This document shows positions 48,340 to 61,716 of a stretch of 64,000 nt of DNA, one piece after another. The position numbers and the translations under genes are program-made. The notes under the pieces were generated by a model. It saw only the letters and a program-made list of their open reading frames with translations. It was not told where the DNA came from and did no database searches. This DNA is from Anagrus nilaparvatae (Eukaryota; Arthropoda; Insecta; Hymenoptera; Mymaridae), in contig JAKSXM010000272.1 of the NCBI GenBank assembly GCA_022575985.1, forward strand, positions 8,122,001 to 8,186,000, written 5' to 3'. The stretch's first letter is position 1. Every line of letters begins with the position of its first letter.

Positions 48340-48800
48340 TGTTGTGATGGGTGGAGCGAGGTGAGAGAAACAGAGAGGCGGCTTCCGAGCTTGTAATTAT
48401 GTTGATACGAATGATCTGCGGCTTGCCGCAGAAAAGAAGAGGCGTCTAAAAAGAGAGAGGATAGGGGGGAGACACTTTTTTAACTTTTCTTATTCTTCTT
48501 ATTCGATCTTTTACTCAATGCCCCCAAGCAATGTTCACTGTTTCTTTCCTATATATATGCGGTTATAATACTTTGGCGCGTGAGAGAGCTCATCGCCGCC
48601 CGGGACATCGTACCTAATATTGTACCAAACAGAGAAAATCAAAGGCTTTTTATGCTGTATGTAGGGTACCTACCGACAGAAGAGAAAAAAAAAGTAATAC
48701 GAGTTTTGTTTGTAGGGCCTTTAGGACCGTAACGAATAACCAGTTTAAATGCTCAAGTGTGGATGTAATTGATTTCCATTTTACGAGGCAAACCCCTCTT
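48340..48800. promoter_or_regulatory. GC-richer unique island: candidate enhancer or promoter
   Basis: The longest non-repetitive, higher-G+C stretch in the downstream half. It includes a purine-rich block (GGTGAGAGAAACAGAGAGGC), the palindrome TGCGGCTTGCCGCA (48418-48431), a TATATATA box at about 48551-48558 followed by TTTGGCGCGTGAGAGAGC and CATCGCCGCCCGGGACATCG, an ATCAAAGG word (48638-48645, TCF/Pangolin core) and TCAAGTG (48753-48759, NK2/Tinman core). No coding frame is convincing. It could be a distal enhancer of the T-box gene or the promoter of an unseen gene or RNA. Confidence 0.35.
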
Positions 48801-48927
48801 CTTTTTCGCATTTATTGTTACTTTTACATCTACGTACATGGAATATCAAAAAAAAAAAGAAATTATGCGAGTTAGTAGCACGCCTTCCTTTCATATTCTT
48901 CCATTGTGTGTCATGTAAGACGCTTCT

Positions 48928-48966
48928 GATGATGATGATGATGATAATAATGATGATGATGATGAG
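48928..48966 (+). repeat. (GAT)n microsatellite, interrupted
   Basis: GAT units with a central AATAAT interruption, right next to the island at 48340-48800. Confidence 0.9.
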
Positions 48967-49019
48967 GAATAGTAGTAGTAAAAAGAGCAGAAGTTACATG
49001 CGGAGGCGCGAATTAATAA

Positions 49020-52000
49020 ATGTTATATAAAAAAAAGAACCGTCGATGTTTTGAAGATTTTATTAAATCATTTACGTGCTATATATATTTCACAATATGT
49101 AATATAATATCTTATTATATAAATTATATTTTCATTTATATTCTTTATTAAAAAAAAAGAGATAACAATGGGATAGATATATTATGTTATCATTATAAAA
49201 AATTATCTTTTATATATTTTTACATTAAAAAGAGTAAGGGATACAATTATGTAATAATATCACATGCAAAAAGTAGAAATTTTGAACGTTGGTGGCACGA
49301 TATATGTGAAAAAAAGTATATATAAATTCTGTTTTATAACAAGATTTTAAATTATTACATTTTTTCTATTATGCAATAATTGTTATCAAATTTATAGGAA
49401 TTAAATATATCCGGTGGTATATGTGTTTTCGATTTCAATTGTATATTTTGATTTATAAAGGATTTTTTTTTTTTTAAAGAATATATTTATATTTATATTT
49501 GGTATTGTAGAAATTTTGAATTTCTAGAGTTTTTTAATATTTTATATATATTAGATTGGGTGTTATTTTTATAGAATATTTTTATACGGTAATGCCAAGA
49601 TGAAAAATTTATTTTGAATATATTAGGTCGGCACCTAAGTAAGTATAATTAAGAATAAACAAGATTACTCTGTCAAAAAATTAAAATGTTAAAAATTAAT
49701 TTCATTTTTGGCCATAATTATGTTATTTCTTAATATGTTTTCACAATAAATGGTCCTTATAATATTTTTTCCCTCCCTAGAGTAAAATTATTAATAAAAG
49801 CGGAAATTCCGCACCAGGTCTTACGCACGACTTTGATGGTGAGAAAGGAAAAAAAATTTTTATATATTATTATCTGCCGCAAAGGGTTAAACATGTCTGT
49901 AACTAAAATCACTATTTTTGCACATAACTCAAATGTTCCTTAAATAAGAATGAAAAATAATCATGAAGTTAATTAAAACCAAAATATTCAAAAAATAGAA
50001 AATTTAAAAATTGACTACCAGACTGATATGTATAAAATACCAGCACATACAAACTATAAATTTTATATAAATTTTGACCTTTTTTATTGATATCAAAATT
50101 CGTGTGGTCTTTTTTTTTATTTTATTTTTATTTTGTGACTTTTTTTATACAAAAAGTTTATTTTTTGTGTACTAAATCCACGGATTATATTGAATAAGAT
50201 GCTTCAAATAAATTATTAAAAAGTATACAATGATGCTTTAAAATGATTCCTATTTAGATCTTTCAACGCAATAATATATTGAATAATCAGAAAATATTTT
50301 AATATAAAATAAAATCTTTATCCTTATTCATGGTATAAACTTGAATGAAGTTTGTAATTGAGTTAGTGAATAATAATTTTTGAAATATCGATATTTTTCA
50401 CCGAAAATACGGGCTCATAAGAAAAGAGTTTCAAAAAAAAATTAATAACGAAAGATTTTATTGTTTTGATAAAAAGATAATTTTGACCCACATAAGGGTT
50501 AAAAATAATGAAATCATTTAAATATATATCTCCTAATCAATATTCAATAATTATTTATTTTTGTACCAATAATTTATTCCAAAACATAACAGTAAATTTT
50601 GATATATGATGATTTAGTTCTAATAATAATTAATATGTTTACATTAATATAATTATAATATTGATGAGTTAAATAAATTAACGTTTTTGAAACGTCAACG
50701 ATTTTTAACAAAGAAATCAAAAATAAAATTTTGATTAATATACATTTTACAATTTCTCACGAAATAATATCAATATTTTTTCTTTTCTTTCTTTCTTTGG
50801 ATTTGATATTTTTTTAGAGATAAAATAAAATATTAATTAGATAGACAGAGTGAAGATTTCACTTATATTTTGATAAATGTATTATATAAGTTTTAATGTA
50901 CTTGGAGAGATTCAGGAATGATAAATTTTGAATTTTTTTCAAATGTAAAAAAACTAATATACCAAATATTATACCTAATTTTTGTGAGAGTATAAGGTAT
51001 TTTTTGTGATTAAAGATTGCCTAAATTTAAAAAATGTCAAGTAAACTTTTATAAGTTATTAGGAAAAAAAATATAAATAATTTTTATGATAGCAGAGTTT
51101 TAAGAAAATATTAAAATATTCTCGAAAATTGCAGATTCTGGAAAACCCAATAATTTTTTATTAACTTTTTATCTGTATATAACGGAGCTCATCGTTTCTT
51201 TATATTGGTGTTTTTTAAAGATACTTTTATTTAGTGAATTTCTCATCTTCTGTATTATTGATCACTTAACAATTTTTTTTCAACATTTGTTTAGCATTTA
51301 TGTATTTTTTGTTTTTGATTTTTATAATTATTTATATTTATAGAGGGCGCCGAAGTACAGATGCAGAAAATCCATTCGATCCTTTGGCATTTCTGAAACA
51401 AAAAAATCATAAAGACTCTTGATAAGTGATAAATCACACAGGAAAATTTGCCTAAAGTAGAAAAAAAAACCAAAAAATAAAAAAATGAGCTAAAAAAAAT
51501 TTTTAATAGGACGTTTTTTTTACACTATTAGGCTTGGTAAGGCCATATTTAAATTAATTTTTTTATAATTTTATATAATTTTTTTATAAGTTTTTGAAAA
51601 TTAGCTCAGTCAATCCGGAGATTAACTCTTAGCCAGTTAAAATGCGGATTATCTACTTTGCTGACATCTATAAATGTAACTAATTATGAAAATTTTTTGT
51701 TTGTTTTTATTTCAAAATTTAATTGTTAATAATAATGTAATAAAATTGTAAGTTAATACATAATAAAACAGCTGAGAAAAAAAATGAATAATAACAGGCT
51801 TAATTATCAAAAATTTAATTACATCCGTTACCTTAATATTGCTGAATTTTTCAAAATCGCAAAAAAAATCCTTCTTTACTATTATTTTTTTATCTAGAAA
51901 CAAAGCTTTTAGGAATTTATACTGAACTTTCTGTAATTTATATTTACATTTCTGAAAACTACTAAAAAAATTGCAAATATAGTTTTTGCATTAAATCATG

Positions 52001-52950
52001 TTTTTCTTTTTTTTACCGGGTGATGGCCAAAAGACACACTGTGTCAGAGCCAGAAAAGAAGAAGAGGAATGTTTAGTAAGGCGCTTATATAATGTGAAAA
52101 GTTCCATATGTATCTTACATCTTCTACGTGCTTAAACTTTAAAAACTTATGTAAAATGATAAGCATAAAATAATAAATCAAAAATACAAATACTAAAAAT
52201 CAATACTACTTTTTAATTCATGAAATTTTACTACATTAATTAACTTTCATTGTGAAAATTTCAAGACTTTATTAAGATCGTTGTGATTTTGAATTCACCC
52301 AAATAAAAGATTGCGTTTGGTTCTATTTTTATGTACAAATTTAAAAAAACAAAATTTTTATGTGGGATATATAAAATAAAAGAATCAATTTATTCTTTTT
52401 TTATTTTTTAAACTAGAAAAATTTATGTTAAATAAATTCTACATTGCTTTAGAAAAACCCGCGAGTTTACAAATTTTTAGTTGCATGATGGTATATCATG
52501 AAAAAAGTGTAATCCTTGCACATGCTCAGAACGTCCAATAGATTCTATAAATATATATTACTCAAAAATTTAGAATAAAAATATTAACTCGCTTTGAACA
52601 AATCTGGAAATTTCTTGAATCAAGACACTAGCGTCTATTTATTCAGATTCAATTGTTGAAAGAGCAGCAGTGATCTTCCTTTACAAAACCCACGATATAA
52701 AATTTCTACATAAATTTTTTGCTTAACCCAATCCAAAGCAGATTATTGCGATTGAACATCACCCGAGAAATCTGCATCAGTAAAAACACTTAATTTTAAA
52801 GGGGTGGGCAAGTGTTTAAAATGAGTCACTCACTAAAACTTTTATGAAACAAACCAAAATTATGATTCTAACACCTGGTTGACTGTTTCAGGCCGTAAAA
52901 ATTTTTCTTTAATTCGCAAATTTTTCTTGAATCTGTTTCAAAATTTCATA
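49020..52950. other. AT-rich intergenic sequence
   Basis: Long A/T-rich low-complexity sequence. Small G+C-containing patches at 49625-49640, 49795-49890 and 51340-51375 have no recognisable coding content. I see no gene, tRNA or assignable element. Confidence 0.5.
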
Positions 52951-52955
52951 CTGTA

Positions 52956-53015
52956 CTCCAGTCAAAATACGGGTTTGGGTGGACTTACGGTTGCGAATAC
53001 GGTTGCGGTTTATTT
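52956..53015 (+). repeat. Solo terminal fragment of the CTCCAGTCAAAA family
   Basis: TA|CTCCAGTCAAAATACGGG followed by GTGGACTTACGGTTGCGAAT matches the outer 60 bases of the right terminal repeat of 53241-54012 in reverse complement. It runs directly into the palindrome repeat at 53019. Confidence 0.65.
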
Positions 53016-53018
53016 GTT

Positions 53019-53034
53019 GCTTGAAATTTCAAGC
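53019..53034. repeat. Palindrome GCTTGAAATTTCAAGC, copy 3
   Basis: Identical 16-mer to 41106-41121, followed by AGCAAGTTGCTTTAATTTTC and CAAGCAAAGCAGCC. Confidence 0.5.
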
Positions 53035-53240
53035 AATTAAAGCAAGTTGCTTTAATTTTCAAGCAAAGCAGCCTGGCCGTGTATGATATAAAAAATAAAC
53101 AATAATCTATTATTCAAGTAATTGTATTATTTATTTTTCAACATCGTCTCTTTAAGTTTTATTAACAATTTCTAATCTGTAAATATGGAAACATTAAACT
53201 AAATGAATATTAAAACTTTACATTAATTATTCTACTATTA

Positions 53241-54012
53241 CTCCAGTCAAAACGCGGTTTAGGGTGTATTTTCGCGTGCCGGCATGAGATCTGCTCTATT
53301 ATAGGTTTCTTGGGTCACTGAACATGAAAATCGGGGTCATTTGACTAAGAAAATGGGTCTTCACCCTTAAATTTGCAAAAACTACCCCCAAAAGGGGGTA
53401 TTTTTGATGTATTGGCGTTCTGAGTCGATAGATTTGTCCAAATTGGTTCCTAAGGGTTTTTTGGGTCGCTAATTAAGAATATCAATGATTTTTGAAGGTA
53501 AAATTAATTTCACCCTCCATAAAATCACCCTTAAATAGCTAAAACTACCCCCCAAAAGGGGTGTTTTCGCTATTTTCGTACTTTTTGCGGCCAGATTTGG
53601 TTCACAAGGGTTTTTTGGGTCGCTGAAAACGATTTTCATGGATTTTTTATGAATAATTAATATATCATCCCTAAATTACCGAAAACTACCCCTAAAAGGG
53701 GTGTTTTTGCTGTTTCTGCACTTTTTGCGTCAAGATTAGGTCCACAAGGGTTTTTTGGGTCACTGAAAACGAATTTCATGGACTTTTTAATGAAAAATTG
53801 ATATTTCACCCTTATATTAGCTAAAACTACCCCCAAAAGGCGAATACATCAAAGATATCTTCTTTTGGGGGTAGTTTTTGCAAATTTAAGGGTGAAGCCC
53901 CATTTTCTTAGCCAAATTACCCCGATTTTCAGTGACCCAAAAAACCTATACTAGAGCAAATCTCGTATTCGCAACCGTAAGTCCACCCCCCCTCCCCGTA
54001 TTTTGACTGGAG
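53241..54012. mobile_element. TA-flanked element with long TIRs and internal tandem repeats
   Basis: The ends are CTCCAGTCAAAACGCGG (left) and CCGTATTTTGACTGGAG (right), each flanked by TA. Inverted similarity continues inward for about 175 bp (AAATCGGGGTCATTTGACTA against its right-hand mirror, then CACCCTTAAATTTGCAAAAA). Between the arms lie three to four tandem units of about 145-150 bp, each with CTACCCC(C)AAAAGGGG(T), AAGGGTTTTTTGGGTC and a TTTCATGGA-type end. No ORF. TA flanks suit a Tc1/mariner-type non-autonomous element. Confidence 0.8.
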
Positions 54013-54014
54013 TA

Positions 54015-55635
54015 CTGGTGCATGTAAATAGTATCTTTCGGTTCACCGTTTAAGAAAACTATTTTTATATAAACTTGCTTCATTTCATTTTCTTTAGGGT
54101 TGCAATGGCTAAAAAAGCTCGGATTGAGTAATATCTTCTCACAGAACTGAAAATTTCTGGTAGATACCCACTGGAAAATTAACTATGAATTAAGGCAAGA
54201 GAATTTACAAAATACAACATAATTTTAAATATGCATCTCGCCTGCATCATTTTCCATTTGCACATTAAATATTAATACTTATTATTTTTGCAAGCTTTTA
54301 ATTTATTAATGAAAACAAAAAAGAAGGGAATAAACTTAGTGTATGCATATGTTAATAAAAAATCCTTTTTTTTTAACACAAACATTTATATATTTACAAA
54401 AAATAATAAGTATCTCTTGAGTTTTTATGCAAAAAAATATCTTTTGAATAAGTATAAAAATTATAAGAATGCCAAAAAAAAAAGAAGTAAAGTCCCAAAA
54501 GTGTGGGACGTATAAGTACACGCGCTTCATCATTTTAAAATATGATTATGATTTGGAAGTTAAAAAAAAAAGATTCAATTTTACGTTCATATATATTCAC
54601 CATTCTCATTTATATTATAAAATATACAAATATGCATAATATTTTCATTCATTCATTGAATAAAAAAAAAAAAAAGGAAGCAGAAGATATATATGTAAGC
54701 AAAAACTAACTGATAATTTAAAAAAAAACCACTTCTTTCTCACCTCTTTATATAAACTTTTACACACACATATATCCTTTTTTGCTTCTGTGAGTATATC
54801 TTGGGCCACCAACGCAAAAATATGTAAGATGAAGAAGAGGAAGAAATAAAAAATAAATATATAATCCTTCTTATTTTTTTTTTTGTTGCATTTTACACAA
54901 ATAAAAAATCCAAAAGTGGGAGAATATATGTAAATTAGAAGGTCTCCAAGTTTTAGTGTGAATGCAAAGATTTATTATGGTCCCATATTATACATATTTC
55001 TAGGCGCAATAAATATCAGTAAAGTAGCAAAAAAGAAATTCTTATATAAATGTTTATTATTTATGCATGAATAAATGGCGCACGCCATGCATATCACCTT
55101 TTTTTTTATATGTTTTGTTGAATATTTTTGTTGCTGCTTGTTTTGTTGAAAATATTGTTGTTTCTGTGATCCTTTTTTATAAGGTGAATTGATCATATTC
55201 ACAGTAGTATGTCGAATAAAAATTTTACAAGACAAGAATTTGTGCGAAAAAACTAACAAACACAAATTTCTTGGCTAAAATAACTTAATATTTTTTGATT
55301 TTTTTTAATATGCTTTGGCTTATTTATATTTGTGTCTCTAAATATGACAATTCATGGGGATATGAAATATATTTCTTCTAAAATTTTAATTGAGTTTTAT
55401 TTAACACTTCAGTTAACGCGATGAATTTCGTACAGTAAACTAAAAAATTCGAGCTTAATTATTATTTTTTTCATAAGTAATAACTTGTTAATAAAATTTT
55501 GGAATTTTAATGAGCGAGAAAATTTTTTTTCAGCATTTAATGAGGTGTCTTGAAATAAAAAAACTACTGTGAGGGTGACGAAGAACAAGAAAAAATAAAA
55601 AGAATTGAAACAAAATGCATGCATGAAATGTGAAA
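54015..55635. other. AT-rich intergenic sequence
   Basis: A/T runs with short open frames that look like chance. I see nothing to annotate. Confidence 0.5.
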
Positions 55636-55639
55636 ACGG

Positions 55640-55935
55640 GTGAAGATATAAAAAATCCTAGTGGTTGATGCAGATGAATATAATATCGTTGCTGCTGTTG
55701 TATTATAATAATAGAACATTAGAACGTTATGCCACACAGAAAAAATTATTATATTTCATATGGTATAAGTAGGAAGAAGGAGGAGTAGAAAGGAATTAAA
55801 TGAAATGGAACTTATATGCAAGAAAAAGCTGCCGGAGACGCCGTGGGTGGCTGTGACTCTCCCAAATTGAGAAACAGAGAATTTAACCCTTTTCGACTCG
55901 GTTTTTAACACTTTATTTCCTTAATGTTACATTAT
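55640..55935. promoter_or_regulatory. Candidate regulatory island
   Basis: Higher-complexity block with GTTGCTGCTGTTG, GCTGCCGGAGACGCCGTGGG and TGGGTGGCT (two changes from the Gli/Ci consensus TGGGTGGTC). No coding frame, no repeat copy seen. Function is speculative. Confidence 0.2.
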
Positions 55936-56660
55936 ACTAAAATGACAATGATGACTACTATGAAGTGACGACGAAACAAAAAATTTATGTTTTTTACGAA
56001 ATAAATCATAATTAAGGTAAAAATTTTTTTTACCACAGAAATTTTTATGATTTAAACAATTTAATAAACAGTATTTGTTTGAATGTAAAAAAAAACATAC
56101 TTTTTGAATGGCAGTTTTGCTCACCAAACTGAACTACATCATACAAGTACTATTTAAATAGAACTTAAAACTATGTTTATATTTGAAATGATACAATATC
56201 TAATAGTTCACAAAGTTTTTTTCTTCGAAAATTCTATTGAAGTAAGTCTCCTCCATCGATTCTTAGCTTTTAAATTAAGCAATATTTTTTATTAATATCA
56301 ACAGCTTGTTATATGTAGATCAATAATCCTCATTTCAATATAAGTTAATATTATTTTGCGCTAAAAGTATAATTATGCCTGAATTAACTTTTATAAATTT
56401 TCCAAAAATGATATCTAGTAACCATTTTAAGACTGGATGTTATTGCAAAAGAACAAATAATTGGAACTTTATGATTTATTATAACACTGAAAAATACAGT
56501 ATTGAAGACCGTGATATAAGTTTATTTTAATTTCAATTTCAAACAACTAATTAAAATAAAAATTTATAATAAAACGTCGGAAAATGTTAATATGCATTTG
56601 AAACTCTATTCAGAAGAATTTGGAAATGAGCTTTTTAAAATAATGAATGTACGTATTTTA

Positions 56661-56994
56661 CAGAGTATTCCGAAATACGGGCGCACCGCGCTAAGGTGTT
56701 CCAAAAATCGTACGCGCCGCGCTGTTTACAAAACATAATACGTATAATTAAAAGTTTGATTTTTTCTGATTTTAGTACGTAATAACCTAAAATAAATGGG
56801 AAAATTGTTCTTGTTTGTTATTAAAAAGTAAAAATTATAAAAACTTTTGTCTTATTTTCATTTATAAATAACAAATATAACAAATAATTCTTTTTTGATT
56901 CAGATTAGTACGTACTAAAACCAAAGACGTAGTTAAAAATCATGTTAAAAACGGTACACCTTAGCGCCGCGCGCCCGAATTTCGGAATACTCTG
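56661..56994. mobile_element. PIF/Harbinger-type MITE, 334 bp
   Basis: Terminal repeats CAGAGTATTCCGAAATACGG (left) and its near mirror TTCGGAATACTCTG (right). They continue inward through GGGCGCACCGCGCTAAGGTG, against CACCTTAGCGCCGCGCGCCC on the right. Both ends are flanked by TTA (56658-56660 and 56995-56997), the 3-bp target duplication typical of PIF/Harbinger. The AT-rich centre has no ORF, so it is non-autonomous. Confidence 0.85.
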
Positions 56995-56999
56995 TTAAT

Positions 57000-59900
57000 A
57001 CTTCGAGAAGCAGGCAACTAGAAGAATTTTGAAATTGTCAGATGTGGTTTTTCTCACATGGAACAATGATATACGATTTAATACCAACATCCAATTTAAC
57101 AGCAAAACAAATGGCTATAAACGATAACAGCCTACCATGCAGACTACTATACTCATCAGAACCGCTAAATAATTCTCAATAGTATATTTGATTCCTCAAA
57201 GAGCAAAAGGAGTGGTTAGTTTCCACAATACGTTAATTTTGTTAATTAAAATTGATTCAAAAAATTTGAAGGTTGACAATATTTTCTAAATATAATTACT
57301 GTATTATTTCACGTGCTTATATTTCCTGAAGAACACATTTTATTTTCGACATTAAAAAAGGCCGTAGCCATCTATTGGAAAAATTTGAACTAGCTTGAAT
57401 TTTTCTTTTATGCAATAAACTTTTTTAATGCATAATTTTTGTTTTGAATGTTTTAAGGAGACTCTTTATTGAAAAATTATAAATATAGTGAATGGCTGAA
57501 ATGGGTGAAATCTCCCGATTCAAATGGTATAAAGCATATTATGTTTGATAGCAGTGTAAAATTTTGAAATATTACCGAAAAAAGTCACATTTTAACACTG
57601 TTCTTATGAGAGAAATTTCGAAAGTTGCTATTTATTCTCTTAAGGACATGTTCGACTCGGTAAATCGAACATAACCCCTGAAACTAATTTGAGCAGTATA
57701 TTTGCTCAAAAAATGATTTTAAAGAAATTTTATGAGAAGAGACGCCTCAATAATAAAAAAATGAATTAATTTGCAAAATTACAAGCTACAAAAAAATTAT
57801 AAAACCTGAGTAGTTTAACTATAAAATTTAATGCCCAAGGAAATTATTGCTCACCGTCTCATAATTATTAGGTTATCTAAGTTATCTTCAAAACCATTAC
57901 CTAAACAAAGTATTTCCAAATAACCTAAAATAATAATGTTTTAAGTTTATTAGAAAATTTCATTTTTTATTCTTTCTAAACAATATAAACAAAATATTAT
58001 ATACTTTTGGGATTTATGGCTTTAACTTTCAACAAAGCTGTCAATTTCTTTAATTCTTTGTGTATAGACAACTTTTTATTATATATTATAAAAAGGTGTG
58101 TGGGGTATTATAGGTAGATATACGCCCTAAAAATATTAATATTATGTATTAAAAAAGGAACATATTTTTGGTCATTCTTCGTTTTTTTATACCTATTATA
58201 ATAAACGTTTTCTTATAGGATTTTGATTTTCTAATATTCTTTTTGTATCCACATATAAATATTTTACTATATTATAAAATTAGCACCATGGTACTATTAT
58301 GGCGTTATAAGATCAAGAATTTTGTGTGCTCTTTTTAATGAAGATTTCGTTGAATTGTATAAGCAAAATATTTTTTACTTTTTGCATTTAAATTATTGTT
58401 ATTACTTTATGGCAACAACTTTTTTAAATTAGGCTGGTCTTTCCAAAATATTAACTTAAATACGTATAACTTAAATAAGTATACATTATTAGATATATTA
58501 ATAGATTAAAGAAAACCAGTCAAATGTAATTGGTTTTTTCTTAAAAACAAGCATACATTGTGTAATTATTTCCAGAATTATTAAGGCCAGTGTCTCATTT
58601 TTGTGACGATTTTGAAAAGGATTTTCCACGTCTATTTTCTCAGCTGTTTTATTATGAAATTAAAATTTTTTTTTTTTAATAATTAGAAAACTATTCTAGA
58701 TAACAAAAAAATTTGCTAAAATTGATATTATTCAATTAATATTGTTAAAAAGATTATTGAGTCCACTAATAAAAATATCAAAATTTTTAATATTTTAAAA
58801 AATGAAATGACCAATTTGATAATAAAAAAATTCCAAATTTTTCTTTTTACAGCAAGTCGTCAATGAAAGTTACTTAGGACGAAAAAAAATTTTCAAATAA
58901 ACACATATTTTCGCTCAAAAAATTTATCACGTAAATTAAGCCTCTCAGCATGTATCACATTGTTCGCACGGTTTAAAAAAATTTTTCTTTTAATTATTTT
59001 AATAAATTATTTGAACAAAAATAAAATTTCGCTTGTCGTAAACAGTTTTTTAAAAAATACTAAATTGCCCTAATTTGAAATTAAAACCTAAATTTTTATA
59101 TACTCAAACCAACATACTCAATCCGTCTCTCTTCCTAATCACCAATAACCCCAAAATGAAATTAAAATATCTATAATCTTCAAAATGAAATTACATAAAA
59201 TTTAGAACCTCATGTTACCACAGAACGATTAAGATATTAATAACAACTCTCAAAGCCCAGTACATAAAATCCATAAATTTTCTCCCTAAAAGTCAAATTA
59301 TCCCAACCATATAAAATATCTTTCTTCTCTTCATACATAAGGGTAAATCATTGAACAATCAGTAGGTACTACATGATAAACCGCAATAATATATGAATGT
59401 ATAATTCGTTAAGGTTTAATAAAAATAAACTTGAATAAATATATATGTCATATAAGTTTTCTTTAACAGGATTGCATATAAATTTTCTCTCTCGCTCTCT
59501 TTCTCATTTTTATAATCAAGTTAACGGTTTTATTAAATAGAATATAAAATATATGCAATATTATTTTTTTTTTTTTGCAAGAAATAAAAGAAGTTGACTT
59601 TTTTTTTAGTGTGTGTATTTATTAATTTATTAACAATAAGAAAGTTATTTTTAAAGAAGGCAAAACATTGTAATACTGGGATATAAATGACAAATAAAGA
59701 AGGGTGTCTTTTTTTTTTATTGAAATTATACATGGACCACATAACACAGTCCAAAAAAAAAAACGTTTTTCTTCTCAGCAGGCGCCAATTCTTTATAAAA
59801 AAAATACGAGGTGAAACATTAGAATGTATATAAGAAACTGTTCATGACAATGAGTTGAATACTTTATACATCTAAACTTACCGGATATATATTTAATTTA

Positions 59901-61380
59901 TAAAATGAAAAAAAAAGTCCTACTGAATATTATGTGTGACTTTTCTTCATCTTTTTAAGCTTCTGCAAGAAAAAAAAGTTTATTTTGATGACGGAGTGAC
60001 ATATAACAGGATTTTATACTTGAATCTGGGTATTGGATTATATAATCTTAAGTAGTTTTATATTTTTAACTACTATGTAGTTTATTATATTTTTATGGTT
60101 ATGTTTTCTTATTCATTTTTAATTAATTATATTTTATTTTAATGTAAATAAGTTTAGTCTGATATTTTATATATTAGCCTGGAATTTAATTGCCACATTT
60201 TGGGTTATTTGGGTCTGATTGATATTTTGTGTAAGGGTAAGGTTAAGTTAGGCTCGTAATTTTTTTTAAATAATCTTTTAAAAAGCTTTATATATCACAA
60301 AAGGATTTTTCTTTTAAGTGAATAATTAAGAAATCAAAAAAATTGTGCTGAATAAAATATGCTTTTTGCAGTCCCTGAGATATCAGGTACAAGTATTCAA
60401 GAGCATTAGGTCTCAAATATTAAGTCACTGTCTGAATTTACATAACTAAATTTTGAGTATTGCCAAAGTCAATTAAACATTGAACTAACACACGAGAATC
60501 TCCCTATAAATTTAGCTTCTAGTAAATTTTAATCCATCCAAGATTTTTAAAATCGCTCAATTTTTAAAAAATAAATTTCAAGCTAATATATGATAAAATG
60601 AAAATCCAAAAATTAAAAATAATCATAAATTTTCATTAAATTTAAATTATATGACAAAAAAATAATAATCATAAATAAAATAAAATTAATGTATTATAAG
60701 AAATATTAAAAATATTTACCCATGATGTCAAAAAATTTATTTAAAATTGCATAAAACGTTCAAATATTATGCGGGAATAACTAAATCAAATACATCCGTA
60801 TATTTTTTTACATTAAAAAAAAAAAAGATAATAAATAAAAAAAAGAAAAAAAATTTCAAATTCCAATGTTAATCTAAAACCCATATAATACTACACCTCG
60901 TAGTGTATACCTTTAACTAATTCAGTAGATTAATTCTTCTTGTCATCACATTCATTTCTAAGAAGATAAATTTTTTTTTTCCTTAAACAGAGAACCCGCA
61001 CAGCATAATATTGTATTATAATATATCGTCAAAGGTTATAGAATATTTAAATCTTTAGTGTGCATGGTCCTTCTTCTGAGACGAAAACTTCATGGCGTGT
61101 TAAGATTATTTTCTCTCTATGGAATTTCCTTAAAATTACTTAACCTTGTAAGTACAGGAGAAAAAGTATTATGTATTTACTGCTACTTAAATATTTTATT
61201 ATCTTTTTTAATAAAAGAATACCTAATATACATTTTTTGGATGGGTAAACAAATATTGTAAGAGAATTAGGTCAGATAGATGTTAATTATTCAATGCTGA
61301 AATACTCATGATGCAGTAATTTATTGACTATTTTATTTATTAAATATATCAGTCACATTGACAAGATTGACTAAATGCAA
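57000..61380. other. AT-rich intergenic sequence
   Basis: Long A/T-rich stretch with many short open frames and no recognisable protein, RNA gene or terminal repeats. A CT-rich microsatellite-like run lies at 59485-59508. Confidence 0.5.
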
Positions 61381-61716
61381 TTATTCGTTAGGTGCACTTG
61401 ATACGAAAACTTGCAGGTCGTACAAAATTGTTGAAATCTATAAAACATATTTTAAGCGAAAATTGCAATTTCAGCTGCAATTTAAAAATTGGCCATTTTG
61501 AGCTCAAAATTTGAATATCTTATCTTATTGACTTTAATGTCAAGAGAAATAGTAGAACGAGTTTGCAACTTGTGGAGCTTAAAAAATGGCAAAAAAGTTG
61601 TTGGCTTTATTTGAAAGATATACCTAAAAATCTCTATCTCTATTATTATCTATAAAACGATTTTAAGCTCCCTTCAATGGCCCGATATACCCCTTCAGAA
61701 CCAAAATACCGAAAAT

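Noticed and set aside
48815..49030. 71-codon plus-strand frame containing a Met/Ile run
   Set aside because: The run is a translation of the (GAT)n microsatellite in the ATG frame.
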